From assembly GCF_918698155.1 (NCBI RefSeq), contig NZ_CAKKLX010000019.1:1-64000 (forward strand): 64,000 bases of DNA, read 5' to 3'. A model generated the notes under the pieces. It was not told the origin of the DNA, made no database searches, and saw only the letters and a program-made list of their open reading frames with translations. Both the position numbers and the translations under genes were made by a program. This stretch comes from Roseomonas sp. CECT 9278. Lineage in GTDB: Bacteria; Pseudomonadota; Alphaproteobacteria; Acetobacterales; Acetobacteraceae. Shown here in pieces: positions 26,343-35,395 of this stretch. Numbering within the stretch: position 1 is the stretch's first letter; each line of letters begins with the position of its first letter.

Positions 26343-27329
26343 TCAGCAGGGGTTGGTCCGCACGCGGTCGGTCGGGCCGATCAGCCGGAAGGTCCAGGGA
26401 TCGGCGGCGGCGGGATCGACCTCGATGACCACCGCGCGCGTGTCCTCGGCACCGGGGACCATGATGCGCGTGAGGTTCGGCGCCTGCGGCACCGGGCGGT
26501 CCTGCAGCCAGGTGTGGATGTCGCCATGCACCAGCAGGACGGGGCGCGCGAAGGAAGCGGCCTCGCGCGCCAGCGCCTCGCGCAGGTCGCGGAAGCCGCT
26601 CACCTGGCCGCGGCCGCAACGCTCGGCGAAGTACATCTCGGCCTGGATCGCCAGCACCACGGCGCGCGCATCGCTCCGCCGGGCCTCGGCGAAGGTCGCG
26701 CCCAGCCAGGCGAGGTTGGCCGCATTGCGCGCGGCGAATTCCTCGCGCGCGCCTTCGGGCGGGCGGGATGGCGGGGTCTCGCCAGGTTCGGTCGGCAGGT
26801 TGTTGTTGCTGCCGGTCACGTGCAGCGTCGCGAACACCACCCCGTCCCGCGCCCAGCGCGCATTCTCGACGAACAGGCGATGCGCCGCGTCGGCATCGGC
26901 CTGGCGCGTCAGCGGCATCGGCCGGCGGCCCAGGCTGGCGGCATCGCGGAAGAAGCGCGCGCGGATCAGCGCCAGGCGCTCGAGCGGATCGAAGCGCCCG
27001 CCGCGATCCTGCCAGCAATCGGTCCATTCATTGTCGCCGGGCGTATAGACCAGCGGGTGGTTCGCCAACGACATCCAGGCGAAGGCGCGCAGCACCGTGG
27101 CGTCGGTGCAGACCTCCGACCCGCCCTTGGTGTCGCCCACGAAGATGCTGAAGGCCGGGCTGGCGGCGTTGATCTCGCGCATCAGGGCGGCGACGCGGCC
27201 TTCCTCGGCCGGGCAGTCCTGCGGCCGCGCCGGACTGCAATAGGGCATGTCGCCGAAGGCGACGAAGCGGAAGGGCTCCGCCGCGGCGGGGGCGGCGACC
27301 AGCAACAGCAGGGCAAGGAACAGGCGCAT
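26343..27329 (-). CDS. Exported metallophosphoesterase-like protein
   Basis: A 328-residue protein with a hydrophobic signal peptide (MRLFLALLLLVAAPAAA) and a calcineurin-like order of metal motifs: FGDMPY at about 27-32, VGDTKGG near 65, GDNEWTDC near 100 and LVHGDIHTW near 270. These fit a periplasmic phosphoesterase, though the second motif and its spacing are not those of a standard enzyme. It is alone on its strand, converging with the small exported protein and diverging from queA across 66 bases. Its substrate is unknown. Confidence 0.82.
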   Translation of the reverse strand: MRLFLALLLLVAAPAAAEPFRFVAFGDMPYCSPARPQDCPAEEGRVAALMREINAASPAFSIFVGDTKGGSEVCTDATVLRAFAWMSLANHPLVYTPGDNEWTDCWQDRGGRFDPLERLALIRARFFRDAASLGRRPMPLTRQADADAAHRLFVENARWARDGVVFATLHVTGSNNNLPTEPGETPPSRPPEGAREEFAARNAANLAWLGATFAEARRSDARAVVLAIQAEMYFAERCGRGQVSGFRDLREALAREAASFARPVLLVHGDIHTWLQDRPVPQAPNLTRIMVPGAEDTRAVVIEVDPAAADPWTFRLIGPTDRVRTNPC

Positions 27330-27395
27330 CGCGGGACTCCGGCGGGGCAATGGGCCAGCATCGCGCGGCCGGCGCCGCCCCGCCATCACGGCTCC

Positions 27396-28724
27396 ATGAC
27401 AGCGGCGGTTGCGCCGGCGCGCCCCAGGCGGTACGGCCCCCCCGCCGTGCCCGACGCCGCCGCCCCGCTCCGTACCGCGGATTTCGACTTCCACCTGCCC
27501 GAGGACCTGGTCGCCCAGGCCCCCGCGCGGCCGCGCGATGCCGCGCGCCTGCTGGTGGTGCGCCCCGATGGCCTGGCCGATGCCGGCGTGCGCGACCTGC
27601 CATCCCTGCTGCGCCCCGGCGACATCATGGTGGTGAACGACACGCGGGTGATCCCCGCGCGGCTGCGCGCGCGCCGCGGCGCCGCGCGCATCGAGGTCAT
27701 GTTGAACCGCGCCGAGGCCGGTGGGGTGTGGCACGCACTGGTCCGCAATGCGCGGCGGCTGCGTGCCGGCGACATCATCACGATCGACGGCGCGCCCGGC
27801 TGTTGCGCGACCGTGCTCTCGGCGCCGCAGGACGGCGCGGTGATGCTGGATTTCGGCCCCGACCAGGCGGCGCTGGCCGCGGCGCTCGACCAGGCCGGCG
27901 AGATCCCGCTGCCGCCCTACATCACCCGCGCCGAGGGCCCGCGCGCCGAGGACGCGGCCGACTACCAGACCATCTTCGCCGAACGCCCCGGCGCCGTTGC
28001 CGCGCCCACCGCCAGCCTGCACTTCACGCCGGCGCTGATCCAGGCGCTGGACGCGCGCGGCGTGCGGCGCGCGACCGTCACGCTGCATGTCGGCGCCGGC
28101 ACCTTCCTGCCGATGCGCACGGACGACCCGCGCGCGCACCGCCTGCACGCCGAATGGGGCGAGGTCACGGACCAGGCCGCCACCGCCATCAACGCCGCGC
28201 GCGCAGCGGGCGGGCGCGTGGTCGCGATCGGCACCACCGCGCTGCGCCTGCTGGAATCCGCGGTGGACCAGGACGGGACGGTGCGGACCTTCCGCGGGTT
28301 GACCGACATCTTCCTGCTGCCCGGCCACGTCTTCCGCAGCGCCGACCTGCTGATGACCAACTTCCACCTGCCGCGCAGCACGCTGTTCATGCTGGTCTGC
28401 GCCTTCGCCGGCACGCGGCGCATGACGGCGGCGTATGACCATGCCGTAGCGCAGCGGTATCGCTTCTATTCGTATGGCGATGCGTCGCTGCTGGGGCGCG
28501 CGGATTGCCGCGCGACGCTGGAGCGCGCGGACAACCGCGCGATGCTGGAGCGCGCGGACAACCGCGCGACGCTGGAGCGCGCGGACAACCGCGCGACGCT
28601 GGAGCGCGCGGACAACCGCGCGACGCTGGAGCGCGCGGACAACCGCGCGACGCTGGAGCGCGCGGACAACCACGCGACGCTGGAACGCGCGGACAACCAC
28701 GCGACGCTGGAGCGCGCGCCATGA
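27396..28724 (+). CDS. queA: tRNA preQ1(34) S-adenosylmethionine ribosyltransferase-isomerase
   Basis: Transfers the ribosyl part of SAM to preQ1 in tRNA to give epoxyqueuosine, in the cytoplasm. [14 protein letters not shown] opens the core near residue 30, with [11 protein letters not shown] and the late [19 protein letters not shown] typical of QueA. The protein is 442 residues; QueA normally ends about where [11 protein letters not shown] stands (residue 365). After this come eight copies of a 9-residue unit (368-439) and RAP. The first 25 or so residues before the core are also extra, so a later start cannot be excluded. The stop overlaps tgt by ATGA. Confidence 0.95.
   Translation: MTAAVAPARPRRYGPPAVPDAAAPLRTADFDFHLPEDLVAQAPARPRDAARLLVVRPDGLADAGVRDLPSLLRPGDIMVVNDTRVIPARLRARRGAARIEVMLNRAEAGGVWHALVRNARRLRAGDIITIDGAPGCCATVLSAPQDGAVMLDFGPDQAALAAALDQAGEIPLPPYITRAEGPRAEDAADYQTIFAERPGAVAAPTASLHFTPALIQALDARGVRRATVTLHVGAGTFLPMRTDDPRAHRLHAEWGEVTDQAATAINAARAAGGRVVAIGTTALRLLESAVDQDGTVRTFRGLTDIFLLPGHVFRSADLLMTNFHLPRSTLFMLVCAFAGTRRMTAAYDHAVAQRYRFYSYGDASLLGRADCRATLERADNRAMLERADNRATLERADNRATLERADNRATLERADNRATLERADNHATLERADNHATLERAP
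28497..28712 (+). repeat. Eight 27-base tandem repeats in the 3' end of queA
   Basis: Eight head-to-tail units of 27 bases, in phase with queA, each reading RADNRATLE. Unit 1 has C for N, unit 2 has M for T, and units 7-8 have H for the second R. Because 27 is a multiple of 3 and there is no stop, all frames remain open across it. Each unit carries GGAG, and the last GGAG lies 8 bases before the tgt ATG. The near identity of units points to recent expansion by slippage or unequal exchange. Confidence 0.97.
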
Positions 28725-29839
28725 CGCTGCACTGGACCCGCGCCGCGACCGACGGCGCCGCACGCGCCGGGGTGCTGCACACCGCGCATGGCGAGGTGCC
28801 CACGCCGGTCTTCATGCCGGTCGGCACCGCGGGCACGGTCAAGGCGATGACCGCGGATGCGGTGCGGTCCACCGGCGCGCGCATGGTGCTCGGCAACACC
28901 TATCACCTGATGCTGCGCCCGGGTGCCGAGCGCGTCGCGCGCCTGGGTGGCCTGCACCGCATGATGGACTGGCACGGCCCGATCCTGACGGATTCCGGCG
29001 GCTTCCAGGTCATGTCGCTGTCCGGGCTGCGCAAGATGGACGAGGACGGCGTGACCTTCCGCAGCCATGTGGATGGGTCGAAGCACCGCCTGACGCCGGA
29101 GCGCAGCATCGAGATCCAGCGCCTGCTCGGCGCCGACGTGACGATGTCCTTCGACGAATGCACGCCCTTCCCCGCCACCGAGGCGCAGGCCGCGACATCG
29201 ATGCGGCTGTCGATGCGCTGGGCGGCGCGCGGGCGGGAGGCGTTCACCCCGCGCGACGGCCACGGGCTGTTCGGCATCGTGCAGGGCGGCGTATTCCCGG
29301 CGCTGCGCGCGGAAAGCGTGGAGGCACTCACCCGCATCGGCTTCGAGGGATACGCCGTGGGCGGGCTGGCCGTTGGCGAAGGCCAGCAGATGATGTTCGG
29401 CGTGCTGGACAGCACCGTACCGCTGCTGCCGGTGGGCAGCGCGCGCTACCTTATGGGCGTGGGAACGCCGGCCGACCTGGTGGGCGCGGTGCGCCGCGGC
29501 ATCGACATGTTCGACTGCGTGATGCCCACCCGATCGGGCCGCACCGGGCGGGCCTATACCCGGCGCGGCGTGATCAACATCCGCAACGCCCGCCATGCCG
29601 AGGATGACCGCCCGCTCGACCCCGATTGCGCCTGCCCGGCCTGCGCGCGGCATTCGCGTGCCTATCTGCATCACCTGTTCAAGGCAGGGGAGATGCTCGG
29701 GCCGATGCTGCTGACCTGGCACAATATCCAGTACTATCAGGACCTGATGGCCGAACTGCGCGCGGCGATCCTGGCCGGGACGTTCGAAGCCACCGCGGCG
29801 CGCATCGACGCCGCCTGGAGCGAGGAGAAGGCCGCATGA
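28721..29839 (+). CDS. tgt: tRNA-guanine(34) transglycosylase
   Basis: Exchanges guanine-34 for preQ1 in tRNAs with GUN anticodons. 372 residues, normal for bacterial Tgt. The general-base aspartate is D91 in [11 protein letters not shown], the nucleophile D265 in MFDCVMPTR, and the zinc ligands are C303, C305, C308 and H334 (in TWHN). GIVQGG near 185 is also conserved. The ATG shares ATGA with the queA stop; an upstream ATG in the repeat is rejected because it only prolongs the frame through the tandem units. Its ribosome site (GGAG, 8 bases) is supplied by the last repeat unit. Confidence 0.97.
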   Translation: MTLHWTRAATDGAARAGVLHTAHGEVPTPVFMPVGTAGTVKAMTADAVRSTGARMVLGNTYHLMLRPGAERVARLGGLHRMMDWHGPILTDSGGFQVMSLSGLRKMDEDGVTFRSHVDGSKHRLTPERSIEIQRLLGADVTMSFDECTPFPATEAQAATSMRLSMRWAARGREAFTPRDGHGLFGIVQGGVFPALRAESVEALTRIGFEGYAVGGLAVGEGQQMMFGVLDSTVPLLPVGSARYLMGVGTPADLVGAVRRGIDMFDCVMPTRSGRTGRAYTRRGVINIRNARHAEDDRPLDPDCACPACARHSRAYLHHLFKAGEMLGPMLLTWHNIQYYQDLMAELRAAILAGTFEATAARIDAAWSEEKAA

Positions 29840-30297
29840 GCGAGGATTATTCCGGCCTGACGCAGCTCGGCCAACCCACCGCCCTGCCGCGCAGCCCCGA
29901 GGACGCGGTGTTGGAACGCGTCCCCGCGCCGCACCAGGGGTTGCGATACTGCGTGCGCTTCACCGCGCCGGAATTCACCTCGCTGTGCCCGCTCACCGGC
30001 CAGCCGGATTTCGCGCATCTGGTGATCGACTACGTGCCGGGCGAATGGATCGTCGAGAGCAAGTCGCTCAAGAACTACCTGGCGTCCTTCCGCAACCACG
30101 GCGCCTTCCACGAAGCCTGCACGCTGGATATCGCGCAGCGGCTGGTCGCGCTGCTGGCGCCGGTGTGGCTGCGGATCGGCGGCTACTGGTATCCGCGCGG
30201 CGGGATTCCGATCGACGTGTTCTGGCAATCCGGCGCGCCGCCGGATGCGGTGTGGATCCCGGCGCAGGAGGTCCAGCCTTATCGTGGGCGCGGCTGA
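29836..30297 (+). CDS. queF: NADPH-dependent 7-cyano-7-deazaguanine reductase
   Basis: Reduces preQ0 to preQ1 with NADPH. 153 residues, the short unimodular form. The catalytic cysteine is C51 in [13 protein letters not shown] with D58; ESKSLKNY (74-81) and FRNHGAFHE (86-94) complete the tunnel-fold active site. It overlaps tgt by ATGA and queG by 14 bases. Its presence means that this organism can make preQ1 from preQ0 as well as import precursors. Confidence 0.96.
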   Translation: MSEDYSGLTQLGQPTALPRSPEDAVLERVPAPHQGLRYCVRFTAPEFTSLCPLTGQPDFAHLVIDYVPGEWIVESKSLKNYLASFRNHGAFHEACTLDIAQRLVALLAPVWLRIGGYWYPRGGIPIDVFWQSGAPPDAVWIPAQEVQPYRGRG

Positions 30298-31321
30298 CGC
30301 CATTCGCGCGGAGGCGCTGTCCATCGGCTTCGATGCCGTGGGGTTTGCGCGCGCGCATCTCGGCGCGGAAGTCCGGGAACGGCTGATGCATTTCCTGGCG
30401 GAAGGCCGCCACGGGTCGATGGGATGGATGGCGGATCGCGCGGAACAGCGCGCGCATCCGCAGGCGTTGTGGTCGGAGGCGGTGTCCGTCGTCGTGCTCG
30501 GCCTGAACTACGGGCCGGACTCCGATCCATTGGAAACGCTGGCGCAGCGCGACCGCGCCACCGTCAGCGTCTATGCGCGCAACCGCGACTATCACGACGT
30601 GCTGAAGAAGCGGCTGAAGGCGCTGGCGCGCTGGATGGTGGCGCGCTGGCCCGACGCCGGGGTGAAGGTGTTCGTCGATACGGCGCCGGTGGCGGAGAAG
30701 CCGCTGGCGCAGGCGGCGGGGCTGGGCTGGCAAGGCAAGCATACCAACCTGGTGTCGCGCGGCCTGGGGTCGTGGCTGTTTCTCGGCGAAGTCTTCACCA
30801 CGCTGGACCTCGGCGCCGGCGAGGCGGAGCGCGACCATTGCGGGTCGTGCCGCGCCTGCCTCGATGCCTGCCCGACCGCGGCGTTTCCGGCGCCGTATGA
30901 GCTGGATGCGCGGCGCTGCATTTCCTACCTGACGATCGAACACCGCGGACCGATCGATGTCGCGCTGCGGCCGCTGATGGGCAATCGCATCTATGGCTGC
31001 GACGACTGCCTGGCGGTGTGCCCGTGGAACAAGTTCGCGCAGGCGCATAGCGAACCAGCCTTCGCGCCGCGGGATGCCTTGCGCGCGCCGTTGCTGGCGG
31101 ACCTCGCGGCGCTGGATGATGGCGCGTTCCGGGCGATGTTCTCGGGCAGCCCGGTCAAGCGCATCGGGCGCGACCGCTTCGTGCGGAACGTGATGGTGGC
31201 GGTGGGCAATTCGGCGGATGCGTCGCTGCGCGAAACCGCTCAGGCGCTGTGCGAGGATGCCGACCCGGTGGTGGCCGAGGCCGCGCGCTGGGCGGCGGAA
31301 CGGCTGGAGGGCCTGCGATGA
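30284..31321 (+). CDS. queG: Epoxyqueuosine reductase
   Basis: Last step of queuosine synthesis: reduces epoxyqueuosine in tRNA, using cobalamin and two [4Fe-4S] clusters. 345 residues from GTG 30284, the first sensible start, with AGGAGG 12 bases upstream inside queF. Cluster cysteines are C186, C189, C192, C196 and C239, C242, C246, with C212 probably the eighth. The catalytic aspartate should be D132 in [14 protein letters not shown]-like C-terminal helix pair follows. Its stop overlaps queC by ATGA. Confidence 0.95.
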   Translation: MGAADAIRAEALSIGFDAVGFARAHLGAEVRERLMHFLAEGRHGSMGWMADRAEQRAHPQALWSEAVSVVVLGLNYGPDSDPLETLAQRDRATVSVYARNRDYHDVLKKRLKALARWMVARWPDAGVKVFVDTAPVAEKPLAQAAGLGWQGKHTNLVSRGLGSWLFLGEVFTTLDLGAGEAERDHCGSCRACLDACPTAAFPAPYELDARRCISYLTIEHRGPIDVALRPLMGNRIYGCDDCLAVCPWNKFAQAHSEPAFAPRDALRAPLLADLAALDDGAFRAMFSGSPVKRIGRDRFVRNVMVAVGNSADASLRETAQALCEDADPVVAEAARWAAERLEGLR

Positions 31322-32004
31322 GGGATGACGCCGCGCTGGTGCTGTTCTCCGGCGGGCAGGATTCCGCGACCTGCCTCGCCTGGGCGCTCGATCGCTTCGC
31401 GCATGTGGAAACCCTCGGCTTCGACTACGGCCAGCGGCACCGCGTGGAGCTCGATGTGCGCGACGCCTTCCGCGCGGCGGTGCCGTCCGCGCGGCTTGGG
31501 CCTGACCACCTGCTGCGGCTCGATGCGCTGGGTGCCATCTCCGACACCGCGTTGACGCGCGAGGCGGAGATCGCCATGGGCGCCGAGGGCCTGCCCAATA
31601 CCTTCGTGCCCGGGCGCAACATCGTGTTCCTGACCTTTGCGGCGGCGCTGGCCTATCGGCGCGGGCTGAAGCACATCGTCGCCGGCATGTGCGAGACGGA
31701 TTACTCCGGCTATCCGGATTGCCGCGACGACACCATCAAGGCGTTGCAGGTGGCGCTGAACCTGGGGATGGAACGCCGCTTCGTGCTGCACACGCCGCTG
31801 ATGTGGCTGACCAAGGGCGATACCTGGCGGCTGGCGGAGACGCTCGGCGGGCGAGCGCTGGTGGATGCGGTGGTCGAGCATACGCACACCTGCTACCTGG
31901 GTGACCGGACCCATCGTCATCCCTGGGGCTATGGCTGCGGCACCTGCCCGGCTTGTGATTTGCGCGCCAGGGGTTGGCAGGATTTCGTGTCGGAGCGGCT
32001 ATGA
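31318..32004 (+). CDS. queC: 7-cyano-7-deazaguanine (preQ0) synthase
   Basis: ATP-dependent conversion of 7-carboxy-7-deazaguanine to preQ0. 228 residues. The pyrophosphate loop is SGGQDS at 11-16, and the C-terminal zinc ligands are C192, C207, C210 and C213 in HTHTCYLGD and GCGTCPAC. It overlaps queG and the transporter gene by ATGA. The enzymes that make its substrate, QueD and QueE, are not in this operon. Confidence 0.96.
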   Translation: MRDDAALVLFSGGQDSATCLAWALDRFAHVETLGFDYGQRHRVELDVRDAFRAAVPSARLGPDHLLRLDALGAISDTALTREAEIAMGAEGLPNTFVPGRNIVFLTFAAALAYRRGLKHIVAGMCETDYSGYPDCRDDTIKALQVALNLGMERRFVLHTPLMWLTKGDTWRLAETLGGRALVDAVVEHTHTCYLGDRTHRHPWGYGCGTCPACDLRARGWQDFVSERL

Positions 32005-32558
32005 AAGTGACCCCGCGTGGCGAGGGCGTGCTGGCGCTGATCGGCTTCGGGCTGTGCATCCCGTTGGCGAATTGGCTGATCGGGAATGTCGGGACGTATT
32101 GCGTGCCTGGTGGGCCCTGCCTGGTGCCTGTGGCGCCGGGGCTGATGGCACCGTCGGGCGTGTTGATGATCGGGTTGGCGCTGGTGTTGCGGGATCTGGT
32201 GCAGCGGCGGCTTGGCGTGGGCTGGGCGGCGCTGGCGGTGCTGGCCGGTGCCGCGCTGTCGGGCTTCGTGGCGCCGCCGGCCTTGGTGGTGGCTTCGGCG
32301 GTGGCGTTCCTGTTGAGCGAGTTCGCTGACCTTGCGGTGTTCACGCCGTTGCAGCGGCGGGGCCTGGTGATGGCGGTGGCGGCGAGCAGCGTGGTTGGCC
32401 TGGTGGTCGACAGCGTGGTGTTCCTGTGGCTGGCCTTCGGCAGCCTGGAATTCCTGTCGGGCCAGGTGGTGGGCAAGGCGTGGATGGTGCTGCTGTCGTT
32501 GCCCTTGGTGGCGTTGTTGCGTCGCCGTGATGCCTTGCGGGGTGTTTTGCCTGTGTAA
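32001..32558 (+). CDS. yhhQ: Probable queuosine precursor transporter (VUT/YhhQ family)
   Basis: A 185-residue protein with about six hydrophobic segments. The VUT (vitamin uptake transporter) pattern is visible: [10 protein letters not shown] near 60, [16 protein letters not shown] near 105 and [20 protein letters not shown] near 130. Family members import queuine, preQ0 or preQ1 across the inner membrane. It overlaps queC by ATGA and is the last gene of the operon, so the link to queuosine is strong. Which precursor it carries is not shown by the sequence. Confidence 0.88.
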   Translation: MKVTPRGEGVLALIGFGLCIPLANWLIGNVGTYCVPGGPCLVPVAPGLMAPSGVLMIGLALVLRDLVQRRLGVGWAALAVLAGAALSGFVAPPALVVASAVAFLLSEFADLAVFTPLQRRGLVMAVAASSVVGLVVDSVVFLWLAFGSLEFLSGQVVGKAWMVLLSLPLVALLRRRDALRGVLPV

Positions 32559-32565
32559 CCGCGGT

Positions 32566-32613
32566 CCAGGGGGCCGCAGCCCCCTGGCGGGGGTCGAGGG
32601 GGCGGAGCCCCTC
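32566..32613. terminator. Two hairpins between convergent operons
   Basis: The first is a perfect 9-base stem (32566-32574 with 32579-32587, loop CGCA). The second, GAGGGG with CCCCTC (32596-32601 with 32608-32613), is followed by GCCTTT. They lie between the end of the queuosine operon and the end of the minus-strand ABC binding protein and can stop transcription from either side. The first hairpin alone is strong enough for a terminator but lacks a T-run. Confidence 0.6.
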
Positions 32614-32617
32614 GCCT

Positions 32618-34198
32618 TTATGCGCGCCGTACGTTCCAGAAGGTCGCGAAGCCTTCCAGGATTCCGGTGATATTGCTGCGATACGCCGTCGGCTGCAGAT
32701 ACTGCCCCGCCGGGTAATAGGGCACTTCCTTCATCGCTTCGAGCTGGATGTCGCGGCAGATTGCCTGCTGGGCGGCCTGGTCGGGGGCGCGGAACCAGGC
32801 GTCGCGCAACTCCTCGATGCGCGGCATGGTCGCCCAGCCGGCGTATCCGGCCTCGCCATTGCCGCGCAGCGCGATGTGGCCGGCGGGGTTGAGCCAGTCG
32901 GTGCCGGCCCAGTTGGTCATGAAGGCGGACCAGCCGCCGTCGCTGACCGGCCCCTTGCGGTTGCGGCGCTGGAGCATGGCGTTGAATTCGACCGAAAAGA
33001 TCTCGACGTCCATGCCCGCCTGGCGGAACTGGTCTTCCATCACCGCGCCCATGGCGGCGTTGGGGGCGGAGGTTGAGGGGATCATGAAGACCACCTTCTC
33101 GCCGCGGTAGCCGGCGGCGCGCAGGTCGGCGCGCACCTTCGCGTAGTCGCGCGGGCCGCGCAGCACGTCGAGGCCGGCGTCCGACGCCATCGGCGTGCCT
33201 GGCGCGAAGAAGCCGAGCGGGACGTGCATCAGGCTGGTGTCGCTGCCGACCAGGGACTGCATGCAGGCGGTCTGGTCGATGGCACCCCACAGCGCGCGGC
33301 GGATGGCGGGGTTGTCGAAGGGTGGCTGGAGGTGATTGACGCGCACCATGCCCACGAAGCCCGAGGTATCGAGCACGCGTATCGTGACGTTGCGCGCGCG
33401 GCGCAGCTGCGGCAGCAGGTCGTGATAGGCGTATTCCTGCCAGTCGCGCTCACCCGCCACCAGCGCGTTGGTGGCGGTGCTGGAATCCGGCATGACGTGC
33501 CATTCGACGCGGTCGAAATGCACGACCTTGGGGCCCGAGGTCCAGGCCAGCGCGCCGTCGCGCCGCGGCACGTAGCCTTCGAACTTCGTGTAGACATTCA
33601 GCGCGCCGGGGACGCGTTCATCCGCCTTGAAGCGGAAGGGGCCGGAGCCGACCATCTCGCTCACCTGGCGGAACGGGTCGGTGTTCGCCAGCCGCTCGGG
33701 CATCATGGCGCAGACCGGGACCGACGCCTTGCCGAGCGCGATCGGCAGCAGCGGGAATGGCTGCTTCAGGCGGAAGCGGATGGTGCGGTCGTCGGGGGCG
33801 GAGAGCTCGTCCGTCGCTTCCATCAGCGTCGCGCCGAAGGGATCGCGGCGCGCCCAGCGGCGGATCGACGCCACGCAGTCGCGCGCCAACACGCGCTCGC
33901 CGTCGTGGAAGCGCAGGCCTTCGCGCAACGTCAGGTTCCATAGCCTGCCGTCATTCTCGATGGTGTGGCCGTCCACCATCTGCGGCGTCGCCTGGTAGGC
34001 GGCGTCCATGCCGTACAGCGTGTCGAACACCATGTAGCCGTGGTTGCGCGAGACATAGGCGGTGGTGGTGACGGGATCGAGCGTCACCAGGTCCTGCTGC
34101 GGCGTGAAGCGCAGCGTGCTGGCGGATTGCGCGCGGACCAGCGCGGGTCCGCCGAGGAACGCGGCGCCGGTGGCCGCGAGAAGCGAGCGTCGCTGCAT
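32618..34198 (-). CDS. ABC transporter substrate-binding protein, peptide/nickel type
   Basis: A 526-residue exported protein of SBP family 5. Signal peptide MQRRSLLAATGAAFL carries a twin arginine and is cut near VRAQ. PQQDLVTLDPVTTTAYVSRN is the usual mature start and LREGLRFHDGERVLARDCV is the family signature. GGAG lies 9 bases before the ATG; the frame is open upstream but not coding. No permease or ATPase is next to it, so it is an orphan receptor. Ligands of the family are oligopeptides, nickel chelates or glutathione. Confidence 0.9.
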   Translation of the reverse strand: MQRRSLLAATGAAFLGGPALVRAQSASTLRFTPQQDLVTLDPVTTTAYVSRNHGYMVFDTLYGMDAAYQATPQMVDGHTIENDGRLWNLTLREGLRFHDGERVLARDCVASIRRWARRDPFGATLMEATDELSAPDDRTIRFRLKQPFPLLPIALGKASVPVCAMMPERLANTDPFRQVSEMVGSGPFRFKADERVPGALNVYTKFEGYVPRRDGALAWTSGPKVVHFDRVEWHVMPDSSTATNALVAGERDWQEYAYHDLLPQLRRARNVTIRVLDTSGFVGMVRVNHLQPPFDNPAIRRALWGAIDQTACMQSLVGSDTSLMHVPLGFFAPGTPMASDAGLDVLRGPRDYAKVRADLRAAGYRGEKVVFMIPSTSAPNAAMGAVMEDQFRQAGMDVEIFSVEFNAMLQRRNRKGPVSDGGWSAFMTNWAGTDWLNPAGHIALRGNGEAGYAGWATMPRIEELRDAWFRAPDQAAQQAICRDIQLEAMKEVPYYPAGQYLQPTAYRSNITGILEGFATFWNVRRA

Positions 34199-34266
34199 GG
34201 CAGGGGTCTCCGTCCGGGGCGATGCGCATGGAAGCCTGCGCGCATCGCTCGGGATCAGCAATCCCC

Positions 34267-34365
34267 GTGCCGCGGAGCTGCAGACTAGGAATGTGCCGCG
34301 GAGCGGCAGACGACGAATGTGCCGCGGAGCGGCGATGACCGCACCCTGCCGCGAAGCGGCGCAGG
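34267..34365. repeat. 26-base tandem repeat between two binding-protein genes
   Basis: Three copies at exact 26-base steps (34267, 34293, 34319) and a fourth, weaker one from 34346. Each copy has GTGCCGCGGAGCGGC or a one-base variant, and GCCGC-GGA-GCGGC is itself a 5-base hairpin. It occupies most of the 174-base gap between the Bug receptor (minus, ends 34373) and the ABC binding protein (minus, starts 34198). No ORF spans it. It may act as a set of small hairpins on the transcript. Confidence 0.85.
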
Positions 34366-34372
34366 CCGCGCG

Positions 34373-35335
34373 TCAGTCCGCGCGGATGTTGTTCTCGCGC
34401 ACCACCGCACCCCACTTCGCCACCTCGCGCTGCACGAAGGTGCCGAGCTCGGTGGGGGAGGACATGATCAGGCGCGCCTGCTGCACATCCTGCATGGTGG
34501 TGCGGACGCGCTCCTCGGACAGCGATTCCTTCAGCGCGGCGTTCATGCGCGCGACAGCATCCTGCGGCGTGCCATGCGGCGCGAACACGCCCCACCAGGC
34601 CTCCGCCTCCAGCCCCTGCAGGCCGGCTTGCGCCACGGTCGGCAGGTCGGCCAGCGCGGGCAGGCGCTGCGGGCCGAACTGCGCGAAGGTCCGCAGCGTG
34701 CCCGACCGCGCATGTGGATGCACCACCGCGGCCGAGCCGATCATCATGTCGACATGCCCGGCCACGGTGTCGTTCACGGCAAGGCCGCCGCTGCGATACG
34801 GCAGATGCGTCATGCGCGTGCGGGTCTGGCCCTGCAGCAGGACCATGGTGAGGTGGCCGATCGTGCCATTGCCGGTGGACCCGAAGGACACCGCATCCGG
34901 CCGCGCACGCGCCGCGTTCACCACATCGGTGATCGACTGGAACGGCTTGTCCGGCTTGGACGCCAGCACATAGGGCGCGCCGCCGATCAGCATGACGGGA
35001 TCGAGGTCGCGATCCGGATTGAACGGCAGTTGCGGGATCAGCGCCGCGAGCGTCGCGTGGCTGTCGAAGGTGAGCAGCCAGGTCTGGCCATCCGGGCGCG
35101 CCTTCGCCACGGCATCGGTGCCGATCGACCCGGCGGCGCCGCTGCGGTTCTCGATCACCACGGGGGCACCCAGGCGCTGCGTCAGCCCCGGTGCCACCAG
35201 CCGCGCGACGGCATCGGTGGACCCGCCCGGCGCGAAGGGCACGACGATGCGGATGGAGGCCCCCTGCGCGCGCACGGCAGGCGCGGCGAGGATGGCGGCG
35301 GCGCCAAGAACGGCACGGCGGGTCAGGCGGGTCAT
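34373..35335 (-). CDS. Bug-family periplasmic receptor
   Basis: A 320-residue exported receptor with a twin-arginine signal peptide (MTRLTRRAVLGAAAIL, cut near VRAQ). IRIVVPFAPGGSTDAVARLV, ENRSGAAGSIGTDAVA and HLPYRSGGLAVND are Bug (TctC) hallmarks. GGAG is 8 bases from the ATG. It lies 60 bases after the dihydroxyphthalate-decarboxylase-like gene on the same strand and may share its transcript. No TctAB permease is present in the window. Confidence 0.92.
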   Translation of the reverse strand: MTRLTRRAVLGAAAILAAPAVRAQGASIRIVVPFAPGGSTDAVARLVAPGLTQRLGAPVVIENRSGAAGSIGTDAVAKARPDGQTWLLTFDSHATLAALIPQLPFNPDRDLDPVMLIGGAPYVLASKPDKPFQSITDVVNAARARPDAVSFGSTGNGTIGHLTMVLLQGQTRTRMTHLPYRSGGLAVNDTVAGHVDMMIGSAAVVHPHARSGTLRTFAQFGPQRLPALADLPTVAQAGLQGLEAEAWWGVFAPHGTPQDAVARMNAALKESLSEERVRTTMQDVQQARLIMSSPTELGTFVQREVAKWGAVVRENNIRAD

Positions 35336-35395
35336 GGGCGTTCTCCCGGTGGAATTGCGCCAGTGATGAGGCGCGCGCGCCGCCAGGGCAAGCCT

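Noticed and set aside
27330-27395. preQ1 riboswitch before queA
   Set aside because: The 66-base divergent gap is too short and shows no pseudoknot-like CUA/UAG pairing or A-rich tail.
28497-28712. CRISPR array
   Set aside because: The 27-base units are contiguous, with no spacers, and lie in frame inside queA.
28505-28720. Upstream start for tgt reading PRDAGARGQ repeats
   Set aside because: It is the queA repeat read in another frame; the ATGA overlap at 28721 and GGAG 8 bases before it fit the true start.
30245-30283. Earlier ATG for queG (MRCGSRRRR)
   Set aside because: The added residues are a shadow of queF; GTG 30284 gives the normal QueG N-terminus.
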